From contig NC_133336.1 of NCBI RefSeq assembly GCF_042186555.1, positions 37,374,338 through 37,438,337 of the forward strand: DNA of 64,000 nucleotides, in the 5' to 3' direction. Below are positions 42,229 to 54,080 of this stretch, piece after piece. Within the stretch, counting starts at the first letter, position 1. Every line of letters begins with the position of its first letter. Below the pieces are notes generated by a model. The model was not told the DNA's origin and did not search any database. It saw only the letters and a program-made list of their open reading frames with translations. A program made the translations under genes and the position numbers. The DNA comes from Aquarana catesbeiana (taxonomy: Eukaryota > Chordata > Amphibia > Anura > Ranidae).

Positions 42229-43110
42229 GTGGCCAAATATGGAATGACATTTGGCCAGTTTCTATTGAACAGGTTGAATTTTGATCCATCTATGGCCAGC
42301 TTTAGTGATCCAAAACAACTATCAGATTTCATACAGGAAGGTAATTATGAGAAACAGTCTATATTTGCCATGGCAGATGTGTCTAAAGAAGTGGTTAGAT
42401 TATCTTTAGAAAGGTGTTGTGATTTACCCCAACAAAAAAATGAATATGGTATTGAATGTTTATGGTTTTGTTTAGAATCAAGTTCACCAAGTCTTTTGGA
42501 GATTTATATGGATACGTGGGAGATGGACTTTATACAAGGTAAGGAATTGCCTCAATTGTACCTTTGGAAACGTTTCATAGATGATATATTCATAATTTGA
42601 AGAGGCAATAAGAGATCCCTTTTATTATTTTTGGAAGAAGTACAGTCATGGCCGAAATTGTTGGCACCCCAGACATTTTTCCAGAAAATCAAGTATTTCT
42701 CACTTCTCTCCTTTTTATCTGCTTTCAGGTTTGATTTTTATATTGCCCACACCTGTTACTTGCCCCAGGTGAGTTTAAAGGAGCATCACATGCTTGAAAC
42801 AATCTTATTTATCCACAATTTTGAAAGGGTGCCAAGAATTTTGACCAGCCCATTTTTGGAGTTTTGTGTGACATTATGTCCAATTTGCTTTCTTTCCTCC
42901 CTTTTTTGTTTTGTTCCAATACACACAAAGGGAATAAACATGTGTATAGCAAAACATGTGTTACTGCAATACTTTTCTGTGAGAAATACTTGATTTTCTG
43001 GAAACATTTCTGGGGTGCCAACAATTTCGGCCATGACTGTACATAAGAATGATTTAGATATACAGTTATTATTTGATTTCAGTAATATTGTTAGTTAATA
43101 TATTGATGTT
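42229..43110 (+). pseudogene. Penelope-like reverse transcriptase fragment
   Basis: The frame from 42229 to 42600 ends in LYLWKRFIDDIFII followed by TGA, where a Trp codon is expected after the RT catalytic box. The setting WKRxIDDIFxIW is characteristic of Penelope-like elements. After a few more codons (NKRSLLLFLEEV) the reading is cut by a Tc1-type miniature at 42643-43039 and can be picked up beyond it (KNDLDIQLLFDF near 43047-43082). The N-terminal part includes DVSKEVVRLSLERCCDLPQ, not recognised. This is a 5'-truncated, dead copy. It matters because Penelope-like elements are known carriers of hammerhead ribozymes, and hammerhead-like motifs occur elsewhere in this window. Confidence 0.75.
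42643..43039. mobile_element. Tc1/mariner miniature element (TA duplication)
   Basis: CAGTCATGGCCGAAATTGTT at 42643 is complementary to the end at 43039, and the inverted repeats extend for about 60 bp (including TTTTCCAGAAAATCAAGTA). TA flanks at 42641-42642 and 43040-43041. 397 bp, noncoding, inserted in the Penelope-like RT. Confidence 0.92.
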
Positions 43111-43249
43111 GGTCCAGCTTCCATGGGGATCCCATAGGTATGGCACATACATACTTATATTGGTCCAGCTTCCATGGGGATCCCATATGTATGGCACATA
43201 CATACTTACATTGGTTCAGCTTCCATGGGGATCCCACAGATGTGGCATA
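43110..43249. repeat. 51-bp satellite, left block
   Basis: Units containing CAGCTTCCATGGGGATCCCA recur every 51 bp (CCATGGGG at 43121, 43172, 43223). The array continues at 44885 after the Tc1-like element. Confidence 0.93.
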
Positions 43250-43251
43250 TA

Positions 43252-44882
43252 CAGTCAGGTCCATAAATATTGGGACATCGACACAATTCTAATCTGTTTG
43301 GCTCTATACACCACCACCACAATGGATTTGAAATGAAACGAACAAGATGTGCTTTAACTGCAGACTTCCAGCTTTAATTTGAGGGTATTTACATCCAAAT
43401 CAGGTGAATGGAGGAATTACAACTATTTGTAAATGTGCCTCCCACTTTTTAAGGGACCAAAAGTAATGAGACAATTGGCTGCTCAGGTGTTCCATGGCCA
43501 GGTGTGTGTTATTCCCTCATTATCCAATTTACAAGGAGCAGATAAAAGGTCCAGAGTTCAATTCAAGTGTGCTATTTGCATTTGGAATCTGTTGCTGTCA
43601 ACTCTCAATATGAGATCCAAAGAGCTGTCACTATCAGTGAAGCAAGCCATCATTAGGCTGAAAAAACAAAACAAACCCATCAGAGAGCTAGCAAAAACAT
43701 TAGGTGTGGCCAAATCAACTGTTTGGAACATCCTTAAAAAGAAATAACGCACCGTGAGCTCAGCAACACCAAAAGACCCGGAAGACCACGGAAAACAACT
43801 GTGGTGGATGACCGAAGAATTCTTTCCCTGGTGAGGAAAACACCCTTCACAACAGTTGACCAGATCAAGAACATTCTCCAGGCGGTAGGTGTATTTGTGT
43901 CAAAGTCAACAATCAAGAGAAGACTTCACCAGAATGAATACAGAGGGTTCACCACAAGATGTAAACCAACAGGAAAGCCAGATTAGAGTTTGGCAAACAA
44001 CATCTAAAAAAGCCTTCACAGTTCTGGAACAACATCCTATGGACAGATGAGACCAAGATCAACTTGTACCAGAGTGATGGGAAGAGAAGAGTATTGAGAA
44101 GGAAAGGAACTGCTCATGATCCAAAGCATACCACCTCATCAGTGAAGCATGGTGGTTGTAGTGTCATGGCATGGGACTGTATGGCTGCCAATGGAACTGG
44201 TTCTCTTGTATTTATTGATGATGTGACTGCTGAGAAAAGCAGCAGGATGAATTCTGAAGTGTTTCGGGCAATATTATCTGCTCATATTCAGCAAAATGCT
44301 TCAGAACTCATTGGACGGCGCTTCATAGTGCAGATGGACAATGACCCGAAGCATACTGCAAAAGCAACCAAAGAGTTTTTTAAAGGAAAGAAGTGGAATG
44401 TTATGCAATGACCAAGTCAATCACCTGACCCGAATCCGATTGAGCATGCATTTCACTTGCTGAAGACAAAACTGAAGGGAAAATGCCCCAAGAACAAGCA
44501 GGAATTGAAGACAGTTGCAGTAGAGGCCTGGCAGAGCATCACCAGGGATGAAACCCAGCATCTGGTGATGTCTATGCGTTCCAGACTTCAGGCTGTAATT
44601 GACTGCAAAGGATTTGCAACCAAGTATTAAAAAGTGAAAGTTTGATGGATGATTGTTAATCTGTCCCATTACTTTTGGTCCCTTAAAAAGTGGGTGGCAC
44701 ATATACAAACTGTTGTAATTCCTACACCGTTCACCTGATTTGGATGTAAATACCCTCAAAATAAAGCTGAAAGTCCGTAGTTAAAGCACATCTTGTTCGT
44801 TTCATTTAAAATCCATTGTGGTGGTGTATAGAGCCAAAAAGATTACAATTTGTCGATGTCCCAATATTTATGGACCTGACTG
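43252..44882 (+). mobile_element. Tc1-like transposon, full length, TA duplication
   Basis: CAGTCAGGTCCATAAATATT at 43252 is complementary to the right end at 44882. The inverted repeats run for roughly 200 bp (the TGATTTGGATGTAAATACCC block near both ends). TA flanks at 43250-43251 and 44883-44884. At 1,631 bp it has the usual Tc1 length. It inserted into the 51-bp satellite. Confidence 0.95.
43610..44630 (+). pseudogene. Tc1-family transposase, broken by frameshifts and a stop
   Basis: This cut-and-paste transposase starts at ATG 43610. The N-terminal paired-like DNA-binding region is readable (SKELSLSVKQAIIRLKK, then LGVAKSTVWNILKK). After a break near 43745 the second helix-turn-helix follows (STIKRRLHQNEYRG). 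After another stop near 43985 comes the catalytic part, with WGC/MAWDCMAANG-type sequence, and QMDNDPKHTAKATKEFF near 44330-44385 carrying the second catalytic Asp. A TGA at 44409-44411 replaces what is usually a Trp codon, and the tail with PIEHAFHLLKTKLKG runs to TAA at 44630. With at least three lesions it is inactive, but could be mobilised by a related enzyme. Confidence 0.92.
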
Positions 44883-44884
44883 TA

Positions 44885-45735
44885 CATACTTACATTATCC
44901 CAGCTTCCATGGGGATCCCATAGGTATGACACATACATTCTTACATTATTCCAGCTTCAAAGGGGGATCCCATAGGTATGGCACATACATACTTACATTG
45001 GTCCAGCTTACATGGGGATCCCATAGGTATGACACATACATGCTTACATTGGTCTAGCTTCCATGGGGATCCCATAAGTATGGCACATACATACTTACAA
45101 TGGTTCAGCTTCCATGGGGATCCCACAGGTAAGGCATATACATACTTACATTATTCCAGCTTCCATGGGGATCCCATAGGTATGGCACATACATTCTTAC
45201 ATTATTATAGCTTCCATGGGGATCCCATAGGTATGGCACATACATACTTACATTGGTCCAGCTTCCATAGGGATCCCACAAATATGGCACATACACACTT
45301 ACTGTATATTGGTCCAGCTTCTACCTTGCCTAATCAAATAGCGTTTGGTATTCCGTGACGTTATGGAAAGTGTTCCTTGAATGGTACCCATGATGACTGG
45401 GCAACCTTCTGTCATATAAAGTAGCTTACATTGGTCCAGCTTCCATAGTGATCCTATAGGTATGACACATACATACATACTTATATTGGTCTAGCTTCCA
45501 TGGGGATCCCATAGGTATGGTACATACATACTTACATTGATCCAGCTTCCATGGGGATCAGACAGGTATGGCACATACATACTTACATTGGCCCAGCTTC
45601 CATTGGGTTCCCAAAGCGATGGCACATATATATACTTACATTATTCCAGCTTCCATGGGGATTCGACAGGTATAGCACATTCATACTTACATTGGTCCAG
45701 CTTCCATGGGATCCCATAGGTATGGCACATACAGT
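44885..45735. repeat. 51-bp satellite, right block
   Basis: About 16 more or less intact units with CAGCTTCCATGGGGATCCCA, interrupted by a unique stretch at about 45318-45425. Because 51 is a multiple of three, long open frames arise on both strands; none is taken as coding. Confidence 0.92.
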
Positions 45736-46916
45736 CTGCTATACTCCAATGATCAGACTTGTACTGACATGGTCCCACCCACCCCCGCGGCCATTCACTG
45801 GGAAGACCAGTGTGCTGTGGTTTCTCCTCCCCCAGCTCTCTAAGCTCCTTACTGTATGCAGCTGAGAACAGAGATTATGTGATCATTTATTAAAAAAAAG
45901 GGGGACAAGGTAGTTCTAAAGTTTTTTTTTTTAGATATATACGTAAATGTTTTGCCTTTCATTTCTTTTTTTAAACTGAATGGGTTGTTTTACAAGGTGA
46001 GGGTTTACATATACTTTAACGCATTATAAAGTGAGAGACCTTTTTCATTATAATAAAATGTTTAGATTTTGTTATACTATTTGAACCTTTTTCATCTACT
46101 GCATTGCCTGGGAGTGGAAGATTATGCTGAAAATAAGAGGATTATGAGGAATATGTAGTTTTGTTATAAGTTCTTCAGACCCTTTTATATCAGAAAGGTC
46201 ATATCATTTTGGTGAGAGCGCAGGGTGTGGGATTGCACATTCATAGAAGTGGATTGTACACAGTAGTGGAGGAGGACGATTTCTAAGCAGACACGTACAG
46301 ATGGGTGATTTAAATAACTTGGACTTATTATTTCTTTATACGAGTTGCATATTTATTTGCATGTGAAAATAAATACTTTGTAAATTTTGTTTATTATGCA
46401 TGGCGGGGGTTATACAGGTTTAGGCACCAAAGGATACTTTTTGTATGCTTTTTGTTTGATATGCACAGTAATATATAATAGAAGATAAAGAGCTGTGCTT
46501 GATTACTTTCATTTCACGTTTGAATATAAGTATATTTGTCTTAAAAGCAGAGGCAAAGGCAAAACTTTAAATTTTCATGTTGGGTAGCGTAGGGGAGGGT
46601 TTTACCCCCTTTAAGTTTTGTGTTTTCTATAAATGTTTCCATTTCCTGTATCAGGGTCACATTTTTGGGGTTGTATTCAATATGTGCAAGAGAGATTATA
46701 CAAATACTTATATAAGTATAGCATTTAGTAAAAGTAATGACAGATACAAATAATATTAGAAACGTACCAATACCACTTAACTAAAGAAGCTGTTCATCAG
46801 ACACATGCCTCATGGCAGTTCTGAGTGAGACAAAGGTACTATAGGTTTTAGCTGTGGTAATATAGAACTTGAATGTAAGGAAATGGCCAATCGTAAAGAA
46901 GAAATTGGGCTCAGCC
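45736..46916. other. AT-rich intergenic sequence, nothing recognised
   Basis: No open frame with a recognisable product and no clear repeat. Sequence near 46200-46300 (GGTGAGAGCGCAGGGTGTGG) loosely recalls the 3' part of the insertion at 16476-17302, but not enough to call. Confidence 0.4.
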
Positions 46917-47320
46917 TGTCAGAAACCATGAAATCAGACCGAGACAGAAGTACAGTTAAATCACACTTGTTTAATAATAAAAGTAAAAAGAACAAACGTA
47001 GTCAAAACATAGCCAAAGTTCAGTAACCGGAACAGATAGTCAGCCAAGCCAGAAGTCAGGGATCAAAGTAGTGAAACAACAAGCAGGATCTGGAGCCAGA
47101 AGGGATGTCAGCAAGCCAGTCTTTAAACAGGAATGCAGGAGATGCTTCTTGTGATGTTGACAAGGCGAAGGCAGAGACCCTCTGGACTGGACGGCTTAAG
47201 TAGGCAGGACTGACTAGCAGGATATGAACAACAACTGAGTAACTGTGGACAGTGATGGGAGCTGGAAATTAGCCGACAGCTGAGCCGCCAGCTCAGAGAA
47301 GGAAGGGCTGAGCCCTGACA
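46917..47320 (-). repeat. 3' LTR of a chromovirus (Ty3-type) element
   Basis: 404 bp, TGTCAG...CTGACA ends on the plus strand. The adjacent GTACCCCCCTCCTC is, on the coding strand, a purine tract followed by the LTR, as expected for a polypurine tract. Solo copies of the same LTR are at 19980-21954 and 60076-60502. Confidence 0.9.
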
Positions 47321-48384
47321 GTACCCCCCTCCTCAACGACCCCTCCCCCTCGGAGGACCACCAGACTTGAAGGGTAAATGTCTAGGAAATCACGGAGGAG
47401 GACAGGGGCATGTACATCCGAGGATGAGACCCAAGAGCGTTCCTCCGGACCGTACCCCTTCCAATGCACCAGGTACTGTATGCGCCCACGGAACCTACGC
47501 GAGTCAACAACCAGCAGTATAGTCAGTGTTTATCTGGCGCTCCTGATGGAGTAATCCTTAGGGTTATAGTATGTGGCTGTAATAGCTGGATGGTGATGTA
47601 TCCATAGAAAGGGGTATTAAGGGTTAAAAAGGAAGGCAGCCATCCTTCAGAGTGTGTCCAGAACTCTGCAAGACATGTAAGGAAAAAACAATATGATATG
47701 TCACTGCAGCCCTGGTTGACAAGATTCCAGCCCTGCCTAGGTCCAATCAGATGCCGGTGACATCACTTCCTGTTCCACGGTCCATGCTGGTCTGTGTGGA
47801 GCTGCTTGGTTCCTTTGCTCCTGAAGAAACACTGTGAACCATTCCAGCCAGCTGCTCAATCCTTTCCGGCTATCTGGAACAGCGGTGGGACCCACAGAGC
47901 CATGTGGAATGCCAGGACTGCACTTTACTTTGATGAGCATGCATCTTCTATCATCTTGTAAGTCGGCGCCCCCCTGTTTTTTCCTTACGGGAGTCAACAA
48001 TAGACTGTACTTCATATTCTCATGGTTCTCAACCTGTACAGGGTGAGGACGTGGCATCGAGGTCGTAAAACGATTCCAGACCAATGGCTTTAATAAGGAG
48101 ACATGAAATACATTCGAAATACGCATATTAGAAGGAAGGTCTAATGCGTAAGCCACTGGGTTAATCCTGCGAAGTATACGGTAAGGCCCAATAAACCGAG
48201 GTGTGAACTTCAGCGAGGGAACACGAAGTCGGAGGTTATGAGATGATAGCCAGACCCTGTCCCCAAACTGGTAGGAAGGCGCAGGCAGGTGTCTGCGGTC
48301 AGCATGGAGTCTGTACCTATCATTGGCATGTCGCAAAGCCTCCTGGACTTGTGCCCAAGTGTAACGAAGACCACGGAGATGCAC
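47321..48384 (-). pseudogene. Chromovirus integrase C-terminus with chromodomain, interrupted
   Basis: From 48384 leftward: FGDRVWLSSHNLRLRVPSLK, then FIGPYRILRRINPVAYALDL and ISNVFHVSLLKP. This is the C-terminal end of a chromovirus integrase. A chromodomain follows, split by an insertion at 47511-47990. Its second half (YLVHWKGYGPEERSW near 47410-47470) is readable right beside the LTR. Chromodomains guide chromoviral integration to marked chromatin. The upstream end at 48384 is cut by another insertion, and the integrase core and RNase H are absent, so this piece and the RT pieces (48950-49274 and 54172-54335) are remains of one deleted element. Confidence 0.88.
47511..47990. mobile_element. 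Retro-type insertion in the chromodomain (imperfect 15-bp duplication)
   Basis: TACGCGAGTCAACAA (47496-47510) and TACGGGAGTCAACAA (47986-48000) flank the insertion. The 5-prime and 3-prime ends show no inverted repeats, and no coding sequence is seen, as for a SINE or truncated LINE. Its family is not recognised. Confidence 0.65.
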
Positions 48385-48876
48385 ATTTTATGACTATATA
48401 TTTTTGGAGATTTCTGGTCTTTTTTTTTGCACATTTGCACTTTATACGGAATTTTTATCGTTTAACACTGCAAGCTAATGTGTGATGTAGTCATTTATAT
48501 TTTGCACAATGTTTGCACAATGCACATTGTCATTTTTGGATTGTTATTTATTTAGTACAAATCACGCTGCACTTTATTTAAATTTGTTTTTTTGTCACTT
48601 ATGCTGAACCAGTTACTGATATGGTGATCTATGGTGAACTAGTTATTGATATGGTGATCTAAGTTTTTAAAACAAATACTATATTTTTTACACTTACATT
48701 TTTATTAATTTATTTAGTTTAGTGAGATACACCACTTGTAAGAATACGTCACTGGCTTTCCAGACTATGTATATACACTGTAGTGATCTATAATATGACC
48801 GATTTTTAAACCACCAGAGGTTTCACATATAGGATTAGCGCTGCACCATCTATTCATATATTACCAATTTAGGTCA
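48385..48876. mobile_element. Probable retro-type insertion in the chromovirus remnant
   Basis: AT-rich sequence between the integrase and RT pieces. It ends GATTAGCGCTGCACCATC near 48832-48850, the same TTAGCGCTGCA motif as two other insertions. It contains a 28-bp tandem duplication (GTTACTGATATGGTGATCTA, then GTTATTGATATGGTGATCTA). Boundaries and target duplication are not certain. Confidence 0.45.
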
Positions 48877-49274
48877 GGTGTGTACCCAAATAGGTGCATG
48901 CAGCTGTTCCACCCCTAGCCATCTCCATACCTGATAGCGCAGGAATATCTCTGCTAAATAACATCTGTGTGGTGGCTCTCCAGGGACTTGGAAAATATGA
49001 GGATATCATCGAGATAAACCACCACATATAACTACAACAAATCTCGGAGGACATCGTTAATAAATTCCTGGAAAACTACAGAGATGTTACAAAGGCCAAA
49101 AGGCATTACGAGGTATTCATAATGGCCTGTTCTATTATTAAACGCAGTTTTCCACTCGTCGCCCTCCTTAATTCTCATGAGATTGTATGTCCCTCTCAAA
49201 TCAAGCTTCATGAAAACCATTGCTCCCTTGAGGTGGTCAAATAACTCCGTAATCAATGGAATCGCATAGACATT
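48877..49274 (-). pseudogene. Chromovirus reverse transcriptase, C-terminal piece
   Basis: From 49274 leftward the translation reads IPLITELFDHLKGAMVFMKL, then EYLVMPFGLCN, then VVYLDDILIFSKSLESH near 48965-49025. YLDD is the RT catalytic box, with both Asp residues kept; a TAG precedes it (near 49035). The LINE at 49275-54166 separates it from its N-terminal piece at 54172-54335, and codons line up exactly across that insertion. Confidence 0.9.
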
Positions 49275-49309
49275 GATCGGCAGACCCACGCACCCCCTCC
49301 TCCCGGACC

Positions 49310-49740
49310 CTACCCACCAGCTACAGATGCGATCGCTGCCGCACCAGGGATCCTAGCATCTGGACAGACCGCGGCTCAGGCCTAGCGCAGCGGCCATCTC
49401 GGGACATCCAGACGTGGCTGCAGCACTCCCCTGACCACCCAGAGAGCATCCTCAGACTCCACAGTAGGACCTACCTGGACCCCGGTCCCTTCCGACCCCC
49501 GCCCAGACCCCTACCCACCAGTGCACCTTCCACAGCATTTGGACAGACTGCAGCATGGGCCTAGCCGTAGCTCTCCGCCAGCCGCCCAGAGCTCATCCCC
49601 GGACTCCACGGCAGTATTTCACGGGACCCACCCACCCCCCGCTCAGCCCACTGCTCACCAGTGCACCTTCTGTCTGGTCACCTCGTCCCTAGCTGCTAGA
49701 CTCGGGGGACAGACCGCGGCTGCGGCCTAGCTCCAGCCCC
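49310..49740. repeat. Tandem monomer-like units in the LINE 5' region
   Basis: Three related segments: ACCCACCAG at about 49311, ACCCACCAGTGCACCTTC at 49512 and CTCACCAGTGCACCTTC at 49652. Each is followed by GGACAGACcGCGGCT-like sequence and GGCCTAGC. Spacings are unequal (about 140-200 bp). They may act as promoter monomers, as in some other LINEs; this is inference. Confidence 0.5.
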
Positions 49741-50455
49741 GCCGGCCCACCTCCTCAGCTCACCCCTCTCTGTCTCTAGTGGGCAGTGTGCCCTTCCTAC
49801 CCCTGAATACCACCTCCTTCGATACCGGACCTCACCGCAAGGGCACGGGGGGATACCGAGAGCAGGACAACCCTCAGCTTAGGCCTTGCACCAGTGTTCA
49901 TCTCAATCCTTCCAGACGCGGCTCAGTATCAGTAAGTAGTGGCCTAGGTCAACCCTAGTGCCCTCTCCTTCGGTCCGACAGCCCAGCCCCCCCACCACCC
50001 CTCTCCCTTCTCTATTCATCACCGACCAACCCGGGTCAGGTAAGTACTCGGGGCCCACCGACTAGCAGTTGATCCAGGGACCTTGGGTCCGATCGCCTCC
50101 GGGGGTCAGGAAGGAATTTTTTCCTCTGCTGCAGCAATTGTCTAGCTCAGGGGTTTTTCGCCTTCCTCTGGATCAACGGGAGGGCGGTTAGGCCTGCGTG
50201 ACCCTCCTCCACCACCACCAACAGTTCCATTCGCACCATCAACAATGCCACCCCTGAAGCAGCGGCATCCTTCCGACCATCATCTTCTCAGCAACAGAAG
50301 CAGCGGCACCCTTCAGGACCACCATCTTCTCAGCAACCTCACTGTCGCCACATCAGTATCATCACCGCATCATCCTTCCTTCAGCAATTTTCTCGCCATG
50401 TGCAACTTCAAATACTCAGCGGACGCTCTCCACAGGCTAAGAAATACCACCTCAA

Positions 50456-51119
50456 CAATGGTGTCACTGGGGGGGGCCAGAGGGGGTCCTGACCCCCCCC
50501 AACATTATGCTGTGCCCCACCATGTGCCCCCCCAATTAAAAAAAAAAAATGTTTTTTTCATTTTTCTTTTACAAAAAGACAATGTCTTTTTGTTTGCATT
50601 CGTAGTGGATGCGCCACATCCCCAGTCAGCTCCTGCGGGTGATTCCTCCCCCCTCCCTCTGCTCGCTGACACTGCATAATGCGAGCGCTCACACAACCAC
50701 GGCCGCCCGATCTGCTCCTTCCCCTGCATCCTCATTGGCAGGGAGAAGAGCAAGTTGCAGGAAGGACTCCATCAGGACTCTCAGTTACTTAAAAAACAGA
50801 CTGATTTCTCCCATCCTTAGGACAGGAGAACCAGCCTGTAAATTTCAAGAGATGCCAGACCAGCGCTGTCAATAGCAGGGGCAGGACAGCAAGATAAGGC
50901 TGGGGAACCCCACAGTGGCAGAACACCAGGGCCCGGTGGCAAGACAACCTTTGCAACCCTGATAGTTCTCCCAGTGCTTTGAACCCTTATATTTTCTTGG
51001 TATGCTGGTGACATATATCTCTTGTTTTCTGCCACCCTGGGGGGGGGGGGCGCTCCAGTACAGTAGGAAGGGAGCTCACTGCAGAACATGTGAAAGGGCC
51101 GTTGTGGGATCGGACCCCA

Positions 51120-51178
<59 letters not shown>

Positions 51179-51257
51179 CATTTTATAGTTGCCTCCCTAC
51201 TTTTGTCCCTGCCCCCCCATGTGCCCCCCCTAAATATGAAAGCTGGAGACACCACTG
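50456..51257. mobile_element. DNA-transposon-like insertion in the LINE
   Basis: The left end CAATGGTGTCACTGG and the complement of the right end CAGTGGTGTCTCCAGC are similar, and CTCAA precedes and follows the insert (50451-50455, 51258-51262). The interior has poly-C/G runs, the repeated phrase CATGTGCCCCCC near both ends (50522, 51219), and a (TA)n tract at 51122-51175. CAGTGG-type ends recall hAT, but the 5-bp repeat does not fit hAT's 8 bp, so the class is open. Confidence 0.6.
51122..51175. repeat. (TA)n microsatellite
   Basis: About 27 uninterrupted TA units. Confidence 0.97.
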
Positions 51258-51369
51258 CTCAACATTACCAACTTCCATTGAAAAAATACTACAGAAAGAA
51301 CAATTACTAAGGACCAACCTACAATCAACCATCAAATATAGGAAGACAACAATTCAACCACAACAATTA

Positions 51370-54080
51370 GCATGCGCTCTGATTAACACCAGATCTGCAG
51401 TCAAGCAAAGACTGGAAGTACACAACTTCATCACCCAAAACAACATAGATTGCCTCTTCATCACGGAAAGCTGGCTAACACCCGACTGCAACGCCATCCT
51501 AACCAAATTAGAGCCTGAGAACTACAGGATCCTAACTGAGCACAGAATAGGAAAAAAAGGAGGAGGCCTAGCAGTGATCTTCAAACCTCACCTCGCGCTC
51601 ATCAAACCAACTGTACAGAACTCAGTGACTTTCATGGAGACACTCACCCTACATCTACAAACAACACCCCAAGACACCATTCACATACTACTATGTTACA
51701 GACCACCAGGACCGAAGACCAATCTCCTTACACCCTTCACGGAATTCATGTCAACTCACACCCTGAAAACCAAAAGCTTTTTGGTACTTGGAGGTTTCAA
51801 CCTCTGGGCAAACTCCACCCAAGACCCTATCGCCACCACCTGCATTAAACAACTGGAAGAATTAGGTCTTCAGCAACTGATAAATGCTCCTACACATGGT
51901 TCAGGACACATTCTGGACCTCATCTTCAAACAAAATATGGACGTCAACATATTCGACAACCTAACGCTACCATGGACGGATCACCACGCTATCAAATTTA
52001 AAATCGCTACCAACACCACCCTCCAAAAACAGAAACACGCAATAATAACACACTGGACAAGATCTCAGAAGAAAATACACCCCCCGAACTCTTCAAAACC
52101 ACATTATCAAACAAAATAGCAATGCTAAACTTAAACCACTCAACGGAACAAACACTCAACTCCTTAAACAAGGCATTACTACAAACAGCGGACTCAGTGG
52201 CTCCAAAACGTAGAACACTCATCAAAAATAAAGCAAAATAAACTCTGGATGGTTTAATGGCACTCTTACTTTACTAAAGCAGGAACGCAGAAGAGCTGAA
52301 AGAGCCTGGAGAAGAAATTCCACAAAGGAAAACCACACAAACTACAAAGCAATCATGGAGAAATATCACAAAGCAATCTTCAAAGCAAAAAAGGAACATT
52401 TCTCAAACACCATCTCAACAGCCTTAAACCGCACTTGGGAACTTTTCAAAATAGTCGCCAAGACTATGAACCCTACCTGCCTAGAGCCTCCAGGAAACGA
52501 AACCCAAGAATTCTGCAATAAGTTATCAGATTTTCTTTTATGGACAAAATCGACAACATCCGGAAAACAATTCAACAGAAAAAAAAAAAACAACCTCATT
52601 CAACTAAAGCAAAAGAAAAAATCAATACGAACGTCACACAATCACCGAATTTTTCGCTGATCCCAATCACCACTGACATCATCAAAAACATCATCAGAAG
52701 CCTCAGAGACAGCACATCACCAAACGACATCATTCCCACAAAACTTCTGAAAGAATGTTCCGACATCTTGGCTCCTACTATAACACACCTCATAAATCAG
52801 TCATTCAAAGAAGGGACTGTTTCATCGCCCTCAAGCATGGCATCGTCAAACCCCTGCTAAAGAAACCCAACCTCGACCCTAAGGACCCTAACTACTGCAG
52901 ACCGATAACAAGCCTTAACACCATCTCCAAGATTATGGAGAAAGCAGTAGTACAACAGCTACAACACCACCTGGACACACACACAAACTCTTGGACCCTC
53001 TGCAATCAGGCTTCCGCCCAGGCCATGGCACAGAAAAGGCACTTCTCAAAATATGGGACCCTCGAAGCAGCTGATGATGGAGGATCATGTCTCCTGGCAC
53101 TGGTGGACCTCAGTGCAGCGTTCGATACAGTGGACTACAATACTCTACTCATCCGCCTCACAGAAGTAGCAGGAGTCACAGATTCAGATCTAGAATGGTT
53201 CGAATCCTTCTTAGGAAATCGTTCTCAGACAGTGAAACTAGGAGCATTCACCTCTGAAACCCGTGCAATCTCTTGTGGAGTGCCTCAGGGTTCACCCTTG
53301 TCACCAATGCTCTTCAACATCTACATCCGCCCACTCCTCAAAATCATCAGAAAATCGGACCTCTGCTTCCACTCATACGCTGATGACACTCAACTCTACT
53401 TTCGCATCACCGGACAAAAAGACCATCATCAGTGACTTGAAAAATGCCTCACTTTGATAGACGACTGGATGACCACTAGCTCCCTCAAACTCAACGGATC
53501 AAAACAGAGCTTCTTCTCCTACACGCAAACCAAAATTCTAAAACTAAGACCCCATGGACACCTCCCACCATCTTTGGAAGACCATCTCTCCAAGCACCAA
53601 AGCCAAGAGTCTCTGAGTCATTTTTGACTCAGAAATGTCAATGGATGCACAAATAGGAACAGTAGTCAGCGGATCTCACCATCTTCTCCGCCTGCTACGT
53701 AGACTCATCCCTTTCGTTCCAGAAGAGGACAAAGTAGCAGTAGTTGGAACAATCATTAATTCCAGACTCGACTAAGCAAATTCCCTCTACATAGGACTAC
53801 CCCAATATCAGCTTGCGCGCTTACAACTCATCCAAAACACGGCGGCAAGACTGCTACCAGGAATAAAATCCTGGGAATCCATCTCCCCTTCCCTGAGGAG
53901 CCTACATTGGCTAACCGTAAAGAATCAAATCACTTTCAAGACCCTCTGCCTCACCCACAAATACAAACGAAGATTCACAGTCCAAGGACCACGGCTATGG
54001 AACTCTCTACCGACTTACATCCGCATGGAAGAAAACCATCAGGCCTTCAGAAAAAAACTCAAGACCTACCTCTTCTAAGA
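51370..54080 (+). pseudogene. LINE ORF2: endonuclease and reverse transcriptase, frameshifted
   Basis: The AP-like endonuclease, which nicks target DNA, begins near 51370 (INTRSAVKQRLEVHNFI, then CLFITESWLTPD, then RIGKKGGGLAVIF) and ends near 52010 with SDHH-type sequence (here WTDHHAIKFK), the catalytic His pair region. A linker with stops follows. RT is readable at about 52670-53430: LKKPNLDPKDPNYCRPI, LALVDLSAAFDTVDYNTLL (first Asp), GVPQGSPLSPMLFN and HSYADDTQLYF (YADD box, near 53380). The C-terminal region continues in other frames to about 54080. Several frameshifts and stops show it is inactive. The motifs fit the L2/CR1 group. Confidence 0.9.

Noticed and set aside
44818..45865. Open frames of 60-126 codons on both strands in the 51-bp satellite
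   Set aside because: 51 is a multiple of three, so frames run through the units; no start, motif or context supports coding.
47821..47850. Another hammerhead candidate at CTCCTGAAGAAACACTGTG
   Set aside because: It has CTGAAGAAAC but no stem II or palindromic stem III in the right place.
50245..50875. Open frames of 80-144 codons in the LINE 5' region and nested insertion
   Set aside because: They cross the junction at 50456 and consist of poly-C/G-rich and low-complexity sequence. Only a short stretch before the junction (near 50398-50455) may be true LINE coding sequence.
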